A DNA stretch of 12,135 nt from Ghiorsea sp. (GTDB lineage Bacteria; Pseudomonadota; Zetaproteobacteria; Mariprofundales; Mariprofundaceae). The notes under the pieces were generated by a model that did not search any database, was not told the origin of the DNA, and saw only the letters and a program-made list of their open reading frames with translations. This document shows positions 1-6,447 of this stretch, in pieces (position 1 is the stretch's first letter; each line of letters begins with the position of its first letter). The DNA is taken from the NCBI GenBank assembly GCA_027019685.1, contig JALUWH010000151.1, positions 1-12,135 of the forward strand, written 5' to 3'. Position numbers and translations under genes: made by a program.

Positions 1-1004
1 TTACAACATCAAATAGTATGAATATTCCTGCGCCTCTTTTGGACAGAATGGAAATTATCCGCATTTCAGGTTATACAGAAGATGAGAAGCTGGCTATTGC
101 TAAGAAGTACCTGTTACCGAAACAAGTAAAAGACCATGGCTTAAAAGTTGAGCAGGTTTTGTTAAATGATGATGTTATTCGTGAGATTATTCGTTATTAT
201 ACTAGAGAAGCAGGTGTGCGTGGTCTTGAGCGTGTTTTGGCGAAGGTATGTCGAAAAATTGCGCGGCAAATTGTGGTATCGAAAAATAAGCAAACCAAAA
301 CCATATTAGTAGATAACTTGGAAGATACCTTAGGTGTTAAGCCATATCGCTTTGGTTTGGCTGAAGCTAAAGATGAAATCGGTGTGGTGACAGGGCTTGC
401 ATGGACAGAAGTTGGTGGTGAATTATTGCAAATTGAAACTGCGTTAACACCAGGTAAAGGTAAGTTAACGGTAACAGGTCAGCTTGGTGATGTGATGCAG
501 GAGTCTGTGCAAGCAGCATTAACGTACGTACGTTCTCGTGCTGCCTTATTAGGTTTGAAGCCCGACTTTCATCAAAAAGTAGATATTCATGTGCATGTTC
601 CAGAAGGTGCTATTCCAAAAGATGGGCCTTCGGCTGGTTTGGCAATGGCAACATCTTTGGTGTCAGCACTAACGGGCATACCTGTGCGTAGAGAGGTTTG
701 TATGACAGGTGAGATTACCTTGCGGGGAAAAAGTTTGCCTATTGGCGGGCTTAAAGAAAAGTTACTTGCAGCGCATAGGGGCGGATTAACAACGGCAATA
801 ATCCCTGAAGAAAATAGAAAAGACATGAAGGAAGTACCTGATAATGTTAAGGATTCTATAGAAATGCATTTTGCAGAGAATATGGATGATGTGTTAGAGC
901 ATGCTTTGGTGAGGTTGCCAGAGACCATGAAGTTATCGGCAGAATTTGCACCAGGTATGGTTGCTGGTATATACTTAAACGAAGATGGGCCTACGGCACA
1001 TTAG
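1..1004 (+). CDS. lon: ATP-dependent protease La (Lon), C-terminal part, 5' truncated by window edge
   Basis: Lon is a cytoplasmic AAA+ serine protease that unfolds and degrades damaged and regulatory proteins. The reading frame is open from base 3 with no start, and the first visible residues run straight into the conserved end of the AAA+ module (NIPAPLLDRMEII, where the arginine before the methionine sits in the usual arginine-finger region), so the gene begins outside the window and the ATG at 18 is internal. Next come the helical AAA+ lid (REAGVRGLER) and the S16 protease domain. The catalytic serine is in PKDGPSAG (codon 630-632) and the catalytic lysine is the second Lys of GGLKEK (codon 759-761), 43 residues later as in E. 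coli Lon S679/K722. MTGEITLRG lies between them. The C-terminus is intact. hupB follows immediately, a common lon-hupB order in proteobacteria. The identification is secure; only the N-domain and Walker motifs are unseen. Confidence 0.97.
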   Translation, partial: TTSNSMNIPAPLLDRMEIIRISGYTEDEKLAIAKKYLLPKQVKDHGLKVEQVLLNDDVIREIIRYYTREAGVRGLERVLAKVCRKIARQIVVSKNKQTKTILVDNLEDTLGVKPYRFGLAEAKDEIGVVTGLAWTEVGGELLQIETALTPGKGKLTVTGQLGDVMQESVQAALTYVRSRAALLGLKPDFHQKVDIHVHVPEGAIPKDGPSAGLAMATSLVSALTGIPVRREVCMTGEITLRGKSLPIGGLKEKLLAAHRGGLTTAIIPEENRKDMKEVPDNVKDSIEMHFAENMDDVLEHALVRLPETMKLSAEFAPGMVAGIYLNEDGPTAH

Positions 1005-1025
1005 CCACATAAAAATAAAAAACCG

Positions 1026-1054
1026 TTGACGATATATAAGCATACTGTTTTAGT
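1026..1054 (+). promoter_or_regulatory. Probable sigma-70 promoter of hupB
   Basis: TTGACG (1026-1031) is a 5/6 match to the -35 consensus. After a 17-bp spacer, TTTAGT (1049-1054) is a 4/6 match to the -10. Transcription would start near 1061, leaving a leader of about 28 nt with the hupB Shine-Dalgarno in it. No intrinsic terminator separates lon from this promoter, so some read-through from lon is likely. This is inferred from consensus only. Confidence 0.5.
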
Positions 1055-1088
1055 TCGCAGCGTATTTTTTAAATCTTGGAGGGTAAGA

Positions 1089-1361
1089 ATGAAAAAAGTA
1101 GAATTGATTAATCATGTAGCTGAATCAGCAGGCTTAAGTAAAGCTGACGCTGGAGCAGCAGTAGATGCAGTGTTGAGCGGCATTACTGGCGCATTGTCTA
1201 CAGGTGATAGCGTAAGCTTGGTAGGGTTTGGTACATTTTCTGTAACAGAACGTGCGGCACGTACAGCGCGTAATCCTCGTACTGGTGAGCCAATCCAAGT
1301 TGCAGCTTCTAAAGCGCCTAAATTTAAAGCTGGTAAAGGCCTTAAAGACGCTGTGAAGTAA
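1089..1361 (+). CDS. hupB: DNA-binding protein HU (beta-type)
   Basis: HU is a small dimeric nucleoid protein that bends DNA without sequence specificity and assists replication, repair and transcription. The 90-residue length is typical of HU. The N-terminal helices (KKVELINHVAESAGLSKADA) are followed by the family signature GFGTFSVTERAARTARNP (residues 46-63). The DNA-intercalating proline of the beta-arm is P63 in RNPRTGEPI, and the basic tail KAPKFKAGKGLKD matches HU-beta. I chose the ATG at 1089 because TTGGAGGG (1077-1083) is a strong ribosome binding site and it gives the normal HU length. The longer frame from TTG 1026 would add 21 unrelated residues and would start inside the -35 box. 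The gene directly follows lon, as in many proteobacteria. IHF is the other paralogue possible, but the sequence and the lon linkage favour HU. Confidence 0.96.
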   Translation: MKKVELINHVAESAGLSKADAGAAVDAVLSGITGALSTGDSVSLVGFGTFSVTERAARTARNPRTGEPIQVAASKAPKFKAGKGLKDAVK

Positions 1362-1372
1362 GGCTGAAAATA

Positions 1373-1429
1373 AACGCTTGCAATGTGAAATTGTGGCGTT
1401 AATGTTCGCCCACTTTTTGTGGAGAACAT
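1373..1429 (+). repeat. Two adjacent inverted repeats between hupB and tRNA-Val
   Basis: The first hairpin pairs AACGC (1373-1377) with GCGTT (1396-1400), and inside it CAAT (1381-1384) with ATTG (1390-1393), with wobbles and a bulge between. The second pairs ATGTTC (1402-1407) with GAACAT (1424-1429) and CCAC (1410-1413) with GTGG (1419-1422), with a TTTTT loop. Neither has a 3' T-tract, so they are not standard intrinsic terminators. They may protect the hupB mRNA 3' end, or guide processing of a hupB-tRNA transcript. Confidence 0.5.
1378..1405 (+). promoter_or_regulatory. Possible stable-RNA promoter for the tRNA pair
   Basis: TTGCAA (1378-1383) and TAATGT (1400-1405) are 16 bp apart and are followed by a GC-rich discriminator-like stretch (CGCCC, 1407-1411), as in stringently controlled tRNA promoters. 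The -10 match is poor (3/6), and both elements overlap potential hairpins at 1373-1429, so this could instead be transcribed sequence downstream of hupB. Weak call. Confidence 0.25.
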
Positions 1430-1440
1430 CCTTAAAAAGC

Positions 1441-1516
1441 GGGCGCTTAGCTCAGTTGGTAGAGCACCGCCCTTACAAGGCGGTGGCCGCAGGTTCGAGT
1501 CCTGCAGCGCCCACCA
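1441..1516 (+). tRNA. tRNA-Val (anticodon TAC)
   Basis: This is a complete 76-nt cloverleaf. The acceptor GGGCGCT (1441-1447) pairs with AGCGCCC (1506-1512). The D-arm has GCTC/GAGC. The anticodon stem CCGCC/GGCGG encloses loop CTTACAA, with TAC at 1474-1476 reading GUA valine codons. The T-arm is GCAGG-TTCGAGT-CCTGC. Discriminator A and an encoded CCA end it at 1516. It is probably co-transcribed with the tRNA-Asp one base downstream. Confidence 0.97.
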
Positions 1517-1517
1517 T

Positions 1518-1594
1518 GGAGCGGTAGTTCAGTTGGTTAGAATGCCGGCCTGTCACGCCGGAGGTCGCGGGTTCGAGTCCCGTCCGCTCCGCCA
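1518..1594 (+). tRNA. tRNA-Asp (anticodon GTC)
   Basis: This is a complete 77-nt cloverleaf. The acceptor GGAGCGG (1518-1524) pairs with CCGCTCC (1584-1590). The anticodon stem CCGGC/GCCGG encloses loop CTGTCAC, with GTC at 1552-1554. The T-arm is GCGGG-TTCGAGT-CCCGT, with a wobble pair at the end. Discriminator G, typical of tRNA-Asp, precedes an encoded CCA. One base separates it from tRNA-Val, so RNase processing of a joint precursor is expected. Confidence 0.97.
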
Positions 1595-1600
1595 TTATTA

Positions 1601-1634
1601 AAGCCTCTTAGGTAACCCCTAGGAGGCTTTTTTT
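1601..1634 (+). terminator. Intrinsic terminator of the tRNA operon
   Basis: A 12-bp stem (1601-1612 with 1618-1629, one T-G wobble, 5-nt loop TAACC) with the core AGCCTC/GAGGCT is followed by seven T residues at 1628-1634. It lies seven bases after the tRNA-Asp CCA end. This is a strong rho-independent terminator. Confidence 0.9.
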
Positions 1635-1665
1635 ATGTGTTTTAATTATTAGAGTGTAGAAACAC

Positions 1666-1693
1666 AAGACTTCTTTTTTTATCGCGCTACAAT
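1666..1693 (+). promoter_or_regulatory. Probable darP promoter, very close to the start codon
   Basis: TACAAT (1688-1693) matches the -10 consensus at 5/6. The best -35, AAGACT (1666-1671), is weak (3/6) at 16-bp spacing. Transcription would begin near 1700, only a few bases before the ATG at 1704, so the mRNA would have almost no leader. No Shine-Dalgarno sequence is present, which fits. Confidence 0.4.
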
Positions 1694-1703
1694 TTCTTTT
1701 AAT

Positions 1704-2210
1704 ATGATAGATAACATTGAAGATGAACCTGAATATGAACGCCCAAACAAATCAGAACAGAAACGTGAGGCTCAAGCTTTTTTAGACTTGGCTAAGAAGC
1801 TGGAATCCTTGTCGGAGCAGCAGTGGCAAGATGTTTCACTGTCTGAGCATGTGATTGATGCTTTGCGAGCTTTAAAAGAAATGCCGCAAAAGGCTGCGAA
1901 AAAGCGCCAGCTGAAGTTGGTTGCAAAATACTTACGTGACACTGATGTACATGCAGCTTTGGCTGAAGTTGAAAATATTGAGCAGGTTCAGACAAAGGTA
2001 AACATAGAGTTTCACCGTGTTGAGCGTTGGAGAGATAGGCTGTTGTCTGAAGGAACGCCTGCTTTGACTGAATTTTTGGTTGAGTATTCAGATGTTGATG
2101 TGCAGCAGTTGCGGCAATTGATTAGAAATGCGAGCCAAGAAGCTTATAAAAATAAGCCACCTAAGTCTGCGAAATTATTGTTTAAGTTGTTAAGAGAGTG
2201 TATGAAGTGA
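1704..2210 (+). CDS. darP: Ribosome-associated 50S assembly factor DarP (YjgA, DUF615)
   Basis: DarP/YjgA is a small, mostly helical protein that binds pre-50S ribosomal particles and helps late large-subunit maturation; this role is known from E. coli. The 168 residues are slightly shorter than the E. coli protein. Visible family blocks are KSEQKREA (residues 16-23), KKRQLKLVAKYLRD (66-79), WRDRLL (109-114), QQLRQLIRNA and the C-terminal NKPPKSAK (150-157) before a final helix. The start is fixed by an in-frame stop at 1650-1652 and by the first conserved block at residue 16; no other ATG, GTG or TTG lies between. The acidic N-terminus is usual for the family. No Shine-Dalgarno is visible upstream, consistent with a leaderless or nearly leaderless message. 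It stands alone between two terminator-like hairpins. The family assignment is firm; the function is taken from the homologue. Confidence 0.92.
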   Translation: MIDNIEDEPEYERPNKSEQKREAQAFLDLAKKLESLSEQQWQDVSLSEHVIDALRALKEMPQKAAKKRQLKLVAKYLRDTDVHAALAEVENIEQVQTKVNIEFHRVERWRDRLLSEGTPALTEFLVEYSDVDVQQLRQLIRNASQEAYKNKPPKSAKLLFKLLRECMK

Positions 2211-2215
2211 ATTTT

Positions 2216-2247
2216 AAAGGCTACAAAAATGCTAGGGAGTAGCCTTT
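2216..2247 (+). terminator. Probable terminator hairpin after darP
   Basis: AAAGGCTAC (2216-2224) pairs perfectly with GTAGCCTTT (2239-2247), a 9-bp stem with a 14-nt loop, starting 5 bases after the darP stop. The T-tract is only three bases (2245-2247), with a further T-run at 2258-2262, so termination may be incomplete. The rest of the gap up to glpX holds a candidate promoter and weak leader hairpins. Confidence 0.5.
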
Positions 2248-2253
2248 CAAGGG

Positions 2254-2282
2254 TCGATTTTTACCTGACTTCTGGTTATAGT
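2254..2282 (+). promoter_or_regulatory. Candidate promoter of the glpX operon
   Basis: TATAGT (2277-2282) matches the -10 consensus at 5/6. TCGATT (2254-2259), 17 bp upstream, is a weak -35 (3/6). Transcription would begin near 2289, giving a leader of about 60 nt that could form a small hairpin (ACTTC with GAAGT, 2296-2314). A weak -35 would suit activator-dependent control, but no clear operator was identified. Confidence 0.3.
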
Positions 2283-2350
2283 GCGCCACCTTGGCACTTC
2301 TTCATGAGGGAAGTTCACTGTAAAACACACGATTAATTAGGGGAAGATGA

Positions 2351-3304
2351 ATGTCCACTGTTGCAGATCTAAAGATTGATTTGGTAGAAGTTTGTGAGGC
2401 GGCCGCGCGCGCATGTGCACCGTATGTTGGTTCTGGTCAAAAAGATGAAGGTGATGGTCTTGCTGTTGACGCAATGCGAGAGCGTATAAACCAAGTAAAA
2501 ATGAAAGGTGTGATTGTAATTGGTGAAGGTGCCAAAGATGAAGCGCCAGCACTTTATGATGATGAAGAAGTTGGCACCGGTTCTGGTATTGGTGTTGATA
2601 TTGCTGTTGACCCTATTGAAGGTACGAATTTATTTGCGCGTGATGCAGCAGGTTCAATTGTAACACTTGCAGCAGCTCCTGCAGGTTCTATGTTTCGCCC
2701 TGGTTCATGTTTCTACATGGAAAAACAAGTGTATCCTAAAGCTGCTCGCGGTAAAATTGACCCGGCAGCCTCTGTTGAAGTTCGTTTGACGCAGTTGGCT
2801 AAAGCATTACAAAAAGACATCAAAGAAATTACAGTATTCGTATTGGATAAACCTCGTCATGCCGAATTAATTAAAGAGATTTATGCATGTGGTGCAAAAG
2901 TACGTTTGGCAACAGATGGTGACGTGAATGGTGCCATTCAAGCTGTTTTGAATATGGGCTCTGATGCTTTGTTTGGTATTGGTGGTACACCTGAAGGTAT
3001 TGTGACGGCATGTGCAGCTCGCGCTATGGGTGCTGAAATGTTTGGTCGTATGGCACCACAAAAAGACTTTGAAATTGAATTGTGTAAAAAAGAAGGTATT
3101 GATACAGAGCGTTATTTAACACGTGATGAGTTGGTAACCTCGGATGACTGCATGTTTATCGCAACAGGTTTGACCAGTGGCGAGTATGTTGACCATGTGA
3201 AAGTAGGCAGTGATGTTGATGGTAAATATATGGTTACAGACACTGTCGTTCTTTCTGGCTCTGTCGGCAATATCCGCCGTGTTCAAACAACACAGCACGT
3301 TTAA
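2351..3304 (+). CDS. glpX: Class II fructose-1,6-bisphosphatase (GlpX type)
   Basis: It hydrolyses fructose 1,6-bisphosphate to fructose 6-phosphate, a committed step of gluconeogenesis and of Calvin-cycle regeneration. The 317-residue length fits the class II (GlpX) family, a metal-dependent Li+-sensitive phosphatase fold unrelated in sequence to E. coli Fbp. Conserved metal and substrate positions are K31 and D35 in QKDEGDGLAVDAMR, E59 in VIVIGEGAKDEAP, and D87, E90 and T92 in DIAVDPIEGTN. The glycine-rich DGDVNG and GIGGTPEG stretches follow in family order. The start at 2351 has GGGGAAG (2340-2346) just upstream; the nearby ATG at 2347 opens only a ten-codon frame. It leads the carbon-metabolism cluster, 41 nt before tkt. 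In cyanobacteria and some autotrophs such enzymes also act on sedoheptulose 1,7-bisphosphate; next to tkt and a Calvin-type aldolase, a dual role is plausible but unproven. Confidence 0.95.
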   Translation: MSTVADLKIDLVEVCEAAARACAPYVGSGQKDEGDGLAVDAMRERINQVKMKGVIVIGEGAKDEAPALYDDEEVGTGSGIGVDIAVDPIEGTNLFARDAAGSIVTLAAAPAGSMFRPGSCFYMEKQVYPKAARGKIDPAASVEVRLTQLAKALQKDIKEITVFVLDKPRHAELIKEIYACGAKVRLATDGDVNGAIQAVLNMGSDALFGIGGTPEGIVTACAARAMGAEMFGRMAPQKDFEIELCKKEGIDTERYLTRDELVTSDDCMFIATGLTSGEYVDHVKVGSDVDGKYMVTDTVVLSGSVGNIRRVQTTQHV

Positions 3305-3345
3305 GTTTTTCGTTTTTTAATATTATAAAATAGTAAGAGGTAAAT

Positions 3346-5334
3346 ATGAGTAATAATCGTAGACATTTGGCTAATGCAGTTCGTGCGTTATCTATGGACA
3401 GTGTTCAAAAAGCAAATTCAGGACATCCTGGTGCACCTATGGGTATGGCGGACATCGCCGAAGTGCTTTGGAATGACTTTATGAAGCATAATCCGAGCAA
3501 TACAAACTGGGCTGACCGAGATCGCTTCATTCTTTCCAATGGTCATGGTTCAATGTTAATTTACTCATTACTTCATTTGACAGGTTATGACTTAGGTATA
3601 GAGGATTTGAAACAATTCCGTCAATTGCATTCACGTACACCAGGTCATCCTGAATACGGATATGCACCAGGTGTTGAAACAACAACAGGTCCATTGGGGC
3701 AAGGTATTACCAACGGTGTTGGTATGGCATTGGCTGAAAAGACATTGGCGGCACAATTCAACAAACCAGGTCACAATATTGTTGATCATAATACATATGT
3801 ATTCCTTGGTGATGGTTGTTTGATGGAAGGTATTTCTCACGAAGCATGTTCTTTGGCTGGTACACTTGGTCTTGGTAAACTGATTGCATTCTGGGATGAC
3901 AACGGCATTTCAATTGATGGTGAAGTTGAAGGTTGGTTCACTGATGATACACCTGCCCGTTTTGAAGCATACGGCTGGCAAGTGATTCGTGATGTTGATG
4001 GTCATGATGCTGATGAAATTAAACAAGCTATCGAAACTGCACAGGCTGAAACAGGCAAACCTACAATGATTTGTTGTAAAACAATCATTGGTTTCGGTTC
4101 ACCAAATAAAGCGGGTTCTCATGATTGTCATGGTGCGGCTTTGGGTGATGAGGAAATCGCATTGGTTCGTAAAGAGCTCAATTGGGATTCTGCGCCATTT
4201 GAAATTCCTGCTGATGTATATGCTGGTTGGGATGCTAAAGAAAGTGGTGCTGCTGCTGAATCTGAATGGGATCAGCGTTTTGCTGCGTACGCAGCTGAAT
4301 TTCCAGCAAAGGCTGCTGAGTTTACACGTCGCATTAACAATGAATTATCAGCGGATTGGGATGCTGGTGCAGATGCGTTTATTGCTGAAGTAGCTGCTAA
4401 AGGTGATACAATTGCATCACGTAAAGCATCTCAAAATGCGATTGAAGCCTTGGCTAAAATCACACCTGAATTTTTGGGTGGTTCTGCTGACTTGGCTGGC
4501 TCTAACTTAACTTTATGGTCTGGTGCTAAGCCTGTAACTGATCATGATGATGGTAACTACGTGAACTACGGTGTACGTGAGTTCGGTATGGCTGCAATGA
4601 TCAATGGTATTTCATTGCATGGTGGTTTCGTGCCTTACGGTGCTACATTCTTGATGTTCTCTGAATATGCACGTAATGCATTGCGTATGGCTGCATTGAT
4701 GAAAGTTCGTCATATTGAAGTGTTTACACATGATTCGATTGGTTTGGGTGAAGATGGACCTACACATCAACCTGTAGAACAAACAGCTACATTGCGTATG
4801 ATTCCTAATATGGATGTATGGCGTCCTTGTGATGCGGTTGAATCTTCTGTTGCTTGGAAAGTTGCGATTAAAAATCTAACTTGTCCAACTTCATTGATTT
4901 TCTCACGTCAAAACTTGCCTCATCAAGAGCGTACTGCTGATCAAATTAAATTGATTGAGCGTGGTGGTTATATCCTTAAAGATTGTGATGGCGCTCCTGA
5001 CGCAATCATTATCGCAACTGGTTCTGAAGTATCCTTGGCGATGGAAGCTGCTGCTGCAATCACAGACAAGAAAGTTCGCGTTGTATCTATGCCTTCAACA
5101 AACGTATTTGATAAACAAGATGATGCTTACAAAGAGTCTGTATTGCCTGCATCTGTGTCAGCTCGTGTTGCTGTTGAAGCTGGTGTGACTGGTTTCTGGG
5201 CTAAGTACACTGGCTTAAATGGTAAAGTGATCGGTATCGATACATTTGGTGAATCAGCTCCTGCTGGTGAATTGTTCAAAATGTTTGGTATTACTACAGA
5301 AGCAGTTGTTGCTGCTGTAAACGACGTAGCTTAA
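3346..5334 (+). CDS. tkt: Transketolase
   Basis: This thiamine-diphosphate enzyme moves two-carbon ketol units between sugar phosphates in the pentose phosphate pathway and in Calvin-cycle regeneration. The 662-residue length is typical. The N-terminal ThDP-binding domain has H27 (SGHPGAP), H67 (SNGHGSM), the GDG at 155-157 and N186 (DDNGISIDG), which together bind Mg-ThDP. The pyrimidine domain has the catalytic glutamate E412 in GVREFGMAAMING, and H462 in HDSIGLGEDGPTHQP contacts substrate. These positions are each one residue beyond their E. coli TktA counterparts, so the protein is colinear with it. The C-terminal transketolase domain follows. SD AAGAGG (3335-3340) supports the start. It lies between glpX (41 nt upstream) and gap (29 nt downstream) with no terminator at either junction, so co-transcription is likely. 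The ORF is intact and rich in GGT, GCT and CGT codons, as in highly expressed genes. Confidence 0.98.
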   Translation: MSNNRRHLANAVRALSMDSVQKANSGHPGAPMGMADIAEVLWNDFMKHNPSNTNWADRDRFILSNGHGSMLIYSLLHLTGYDLGIEDLKQFRQLHSRTPGHPEYGYAPGVETTTGPLGQGITNGVGMALAEKTLAAQFNKPGHNIVDHNTYVFLGDGCLMEGISHEACSLAGTLGLGKLIAFWDDNGISIDGEVEGWFTDDTPARFEAYGWQVIRDVDGHDADEIKQAIETAQAETGKPTMICCKTIIGFGSPNKAGSHDCHGAALGDEEIALVRKELNWDSAPFEIPADVYAGWDAKESGAAAESEWDQRFAAYAAEFPAKAAEFTRRINNELSADWDAGADAFIAEVAAKGDTIASRKASQNAIEALAKITPEFLGGSADLAGSNLTLWSGAKPVTDHDDGNYVNYGVREFGMAAMINGISLHGGFVPYGATFLMFSEYARNALRMAALMKVRHIEVFTHDSIGLGEDGPTHQPVEQTATLRMIPNMDVWRPCDAVESSVAWKVAIKNLTCPTSLIFSRQNLPHQERTADQIKLIERGGYILKDCDGAPDAIIIATGSEVSLAMEAAAAITDKKVRVVSMPSTNVFDKQDDAYKESVLPASVSARVAVEAGVTGFWAKYTGLNGKVIGIDTFGESAPAGELFKMFGITTEAVVAAVNDVA

Positions 5335-5363
5335 GTTTTTAATAAAAGAGAGAGGAGAGAGTA

Positions 5364-6365
5364 ATGACAATTAAAGTTGGTATTAATGGATTTGGTCGTA
5401 TTGGCCGCATGGTTTTCCGTGCAATCAAAAAGGATTTTCCTAATCTAGAAGTTGTTGGCATCAATGACTTATTGGATAACGACTATTTGGCTTATATGCT
5501 TAAGTTTGATACTGCTCACGGTCGTTTTGACGGTGAAGTAACATCCGTGGATGATACATCTTTCACAGTAGACGGTAAAAAAATCCGCCTTTCTGCTGAG
5601 CGTAACCCAGCAGACCTTAAATGGGACGAAATTGGTGCGGAGCTAGTGATTGACTGCACAGGTTTCTTCCTAACACAAGAAAGCTGCCAACCTCACATCG
5701 AAGCAGGTGCGAAAAAAGTGATTCAATCTGCACCTTGTAAAGATGGTGGCCCAATGTTCGTTTACGGTGTGAACCATAACAACTATAATGGTGAAGATAT
5801 CGTTTCAGCTGCATCTTGCACAACAAACTGTCTTGCACCAATCGCTAAAGTTATCAATGATAACTGGGGCTTGAAACGTGGTCTTATGACAACTGTTCAT
5901 GCTGCAACAGCAACGCAAAAAACTGTTGATGGTCCTTCAATGAAAGACTGGCGCGGTGGTCGTTCTGTGTTTGAAAACATCATCCCATCTTCTACAGGTG
6001 CTGCAAAAGCCGTGGGTGTTGTGCTTCCAGAATTGAATGGCAAGTTGACTGGTATGGCTTTCCGTATTCCATCTGTTGATGTTTCAGTTGTAGACTTAAC
6101 TTGTGAGTTGGACAAACCTGCATCTTATGCAGATGTTTGTGCTGCAATGAAAGAAGCTTCTGAAGGCGAACTTAAAGGTACGTTACAGTACACTGATGAG
6201 ATGGTTGTATCTTCGGATTTCCGTGGAATCAGCGCATCTTCAATCTTTGATGCTGGTGCTGGTATTGCATTGGATGACACATTCGTGAAAGTTGTATCTT
6301 GGTACGATAATGAATATGGTTATACATGTAACATGCTTAGATTGGCTGAGCACGTCGCTAAATAA
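5364..6365 (+). CDS. gap: Glyceraldehyde-3-phosphate dehydrogenase (type I)
   Basis: It interconverts glyceraldehyde 3-phosphate and 1,3-bisphosphoglycerate, acting reductively in the Calvin cycle and gluconeogenesis and oxidatively in glycolysis. The 333-residue length is standard. The N-terminal Rossmann motif is NGFGRIGR (8-15). D35 after the second strand (GINDLLD) favours NAD(H) over NADP(H). The active-site signature ASCTTNCLAP carries the nucleophile C152, and H179 in TTVHAATATQK is the base. WYDNEYGY (313-319 region) closes the active site near the C-terminus. The overall sequence resembles E. coli GapA. A purine-rich Shine-Dalgarno (GAGAGGAGAG, 5348-5357) precedes the ATG. tkt ends 29 nt upstream, and a strong hairpin follows the stop, so gap may end the first half of the cluster. 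The cofactor preference is inferred from one residue; a Calvin-cycle enzyme may accept both. Confidence 0.97.
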   Translation: MTIKVGINGFGRIGRMVFRAIKKDFPNLEVVGINDLLDNDYLAYMLKFDTAHGRFDGEVTSVDDTSFTVDGKKIRLSAERNPADLKWDEIGAELVIDCTGFFLTQESCQPHIEAGAKKVIQSAPCKDGGPMFVYGVNHNNYNGEDIVSAASCTTNCLAPIAKVINDNWGLKRGLMTTVHAATATQKTVDGPSMKDWRGGRSVFENIIPSSTGAAKAVGVVLPELNGKLTGMAFRIPSVDVSVVDLTCELDKPASYADVCAAMKEASEGELKGTLQYTDEMVVSSDFRGISASSIFDAGAGIALDDTFVKVVSWYDNEYGYTCNMLRLAEHVAK

Positions 6366-6373
6366 AACTTATT

Positions 6374-6414
6374 GTAGGGCTTTGATTTATAGTCAAAGTC
6401 CTACGTTTGTTTTT
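6374..6414 (+). terminator. Intrinsic terminator (or attenuator-like hairpin) after gap
   Basis: A 12-bp stem (6374-6385 with 6393-6404, one G-T wobble) with core CTTTGA/TCAAAG and a 7-nt loop is followed by the T-rich GTTTGTTTTT (6405-6414). It begins 8 bases after the gap stop. The interrupted T-tract makes partial read-through into pgk possible. The T-tract is also one arm of the larger inverted repeat that follows. Confidence 0.75.
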
Positions 6415-6447
6415 ATCTATTTATAATGAGTAAATAAAAACAAACGT
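6403..6447 (+). repeat. 45-bp inverted repeat between gap and pgk
   Basis: The arms ACGTTTGTTTTTAT (6403-6416) and ATAAAAACAAACGT (6434-6447) are perfect 14-bp inverted copies. After one mismatch, the inner 6 bp can also pair (6418-6423 with 6427-6432, two wobbles), leaving a 3-nt loop. The dyad axis at about 6425 falls on a perfect TATAAT (6422-6427). It could be a protein operator, an mRNA 5' stabiliser, or a structure that sequesters the terminator T-tract. Confidence 0.8.
6422..6427 (+). promoter_or_regulatory. Candidate -10 box for pgk
   Basis: TATAAT is a perfect -10 hexamer 47 bases before the pgk start. At 16-18 bp spacing no good -35 exists (candidates around 6398-6405 match poorly). 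A promoter here would need an activator or tolerate a weak -35. It sits at the centre of the 45-bp inverted repeat, which would make that repeat a natural operator. Confidence 0.3.

Noticed and set aside
587..928. 113-codon antisense frame within lon
   Set aside because: It lies wholly opposite the conserved Lon protease domain, has no ribosome binding site evidence and resembles no family. Other antisense and out-of-frame stretches inside the metabolic genes were dismissed for the same reason.
1026..1088. N-terminal extension of HU from TTG 1026
   Set aside because: The TTG lies in the -35 box of the likely promoter, the extra 21 residues resemble nothing in HU, and ATG 1089 has a strong ribosome binding site and gives the standard 90-residue length.
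1419..1601. 60-codon open frame across the tRNA genes
   Set aside because: It is a translation of tRNA-Val and tRNA-Asp, a known source of spurious tRNA-derived protein calls (the GGGRRFES-like strings). The RNA genes fully explain the sequence.
2292..2306. Sigma-54-like TGGCAC upstream of glpX
   Set aside because: The -24-like TGGCAC (2292-2297) is present, but the required GC 12 bases after the GG is absent (TG at 2305-2306), so the motif is incomplete.
3301..3330. AT-rich stretch with TATAAA between glpX and tkt as an internal promoter
   Set aside because: The only -35 at suitable spacing (TTAAGT, 3301-3306) matches 3/6, and such AT-rich gaps give chance -10 boxes. It was not strong enough to annotate.
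4088..4393. 101-codon frame overlapping tkt in another frame on the same strand
   Set aside because: It is embedded in the well-conserved transketolase frame, and its Leu/Val/Met-rich composition is what a frame shift of GCT/GGT/GAT-rich coding sequence produces.
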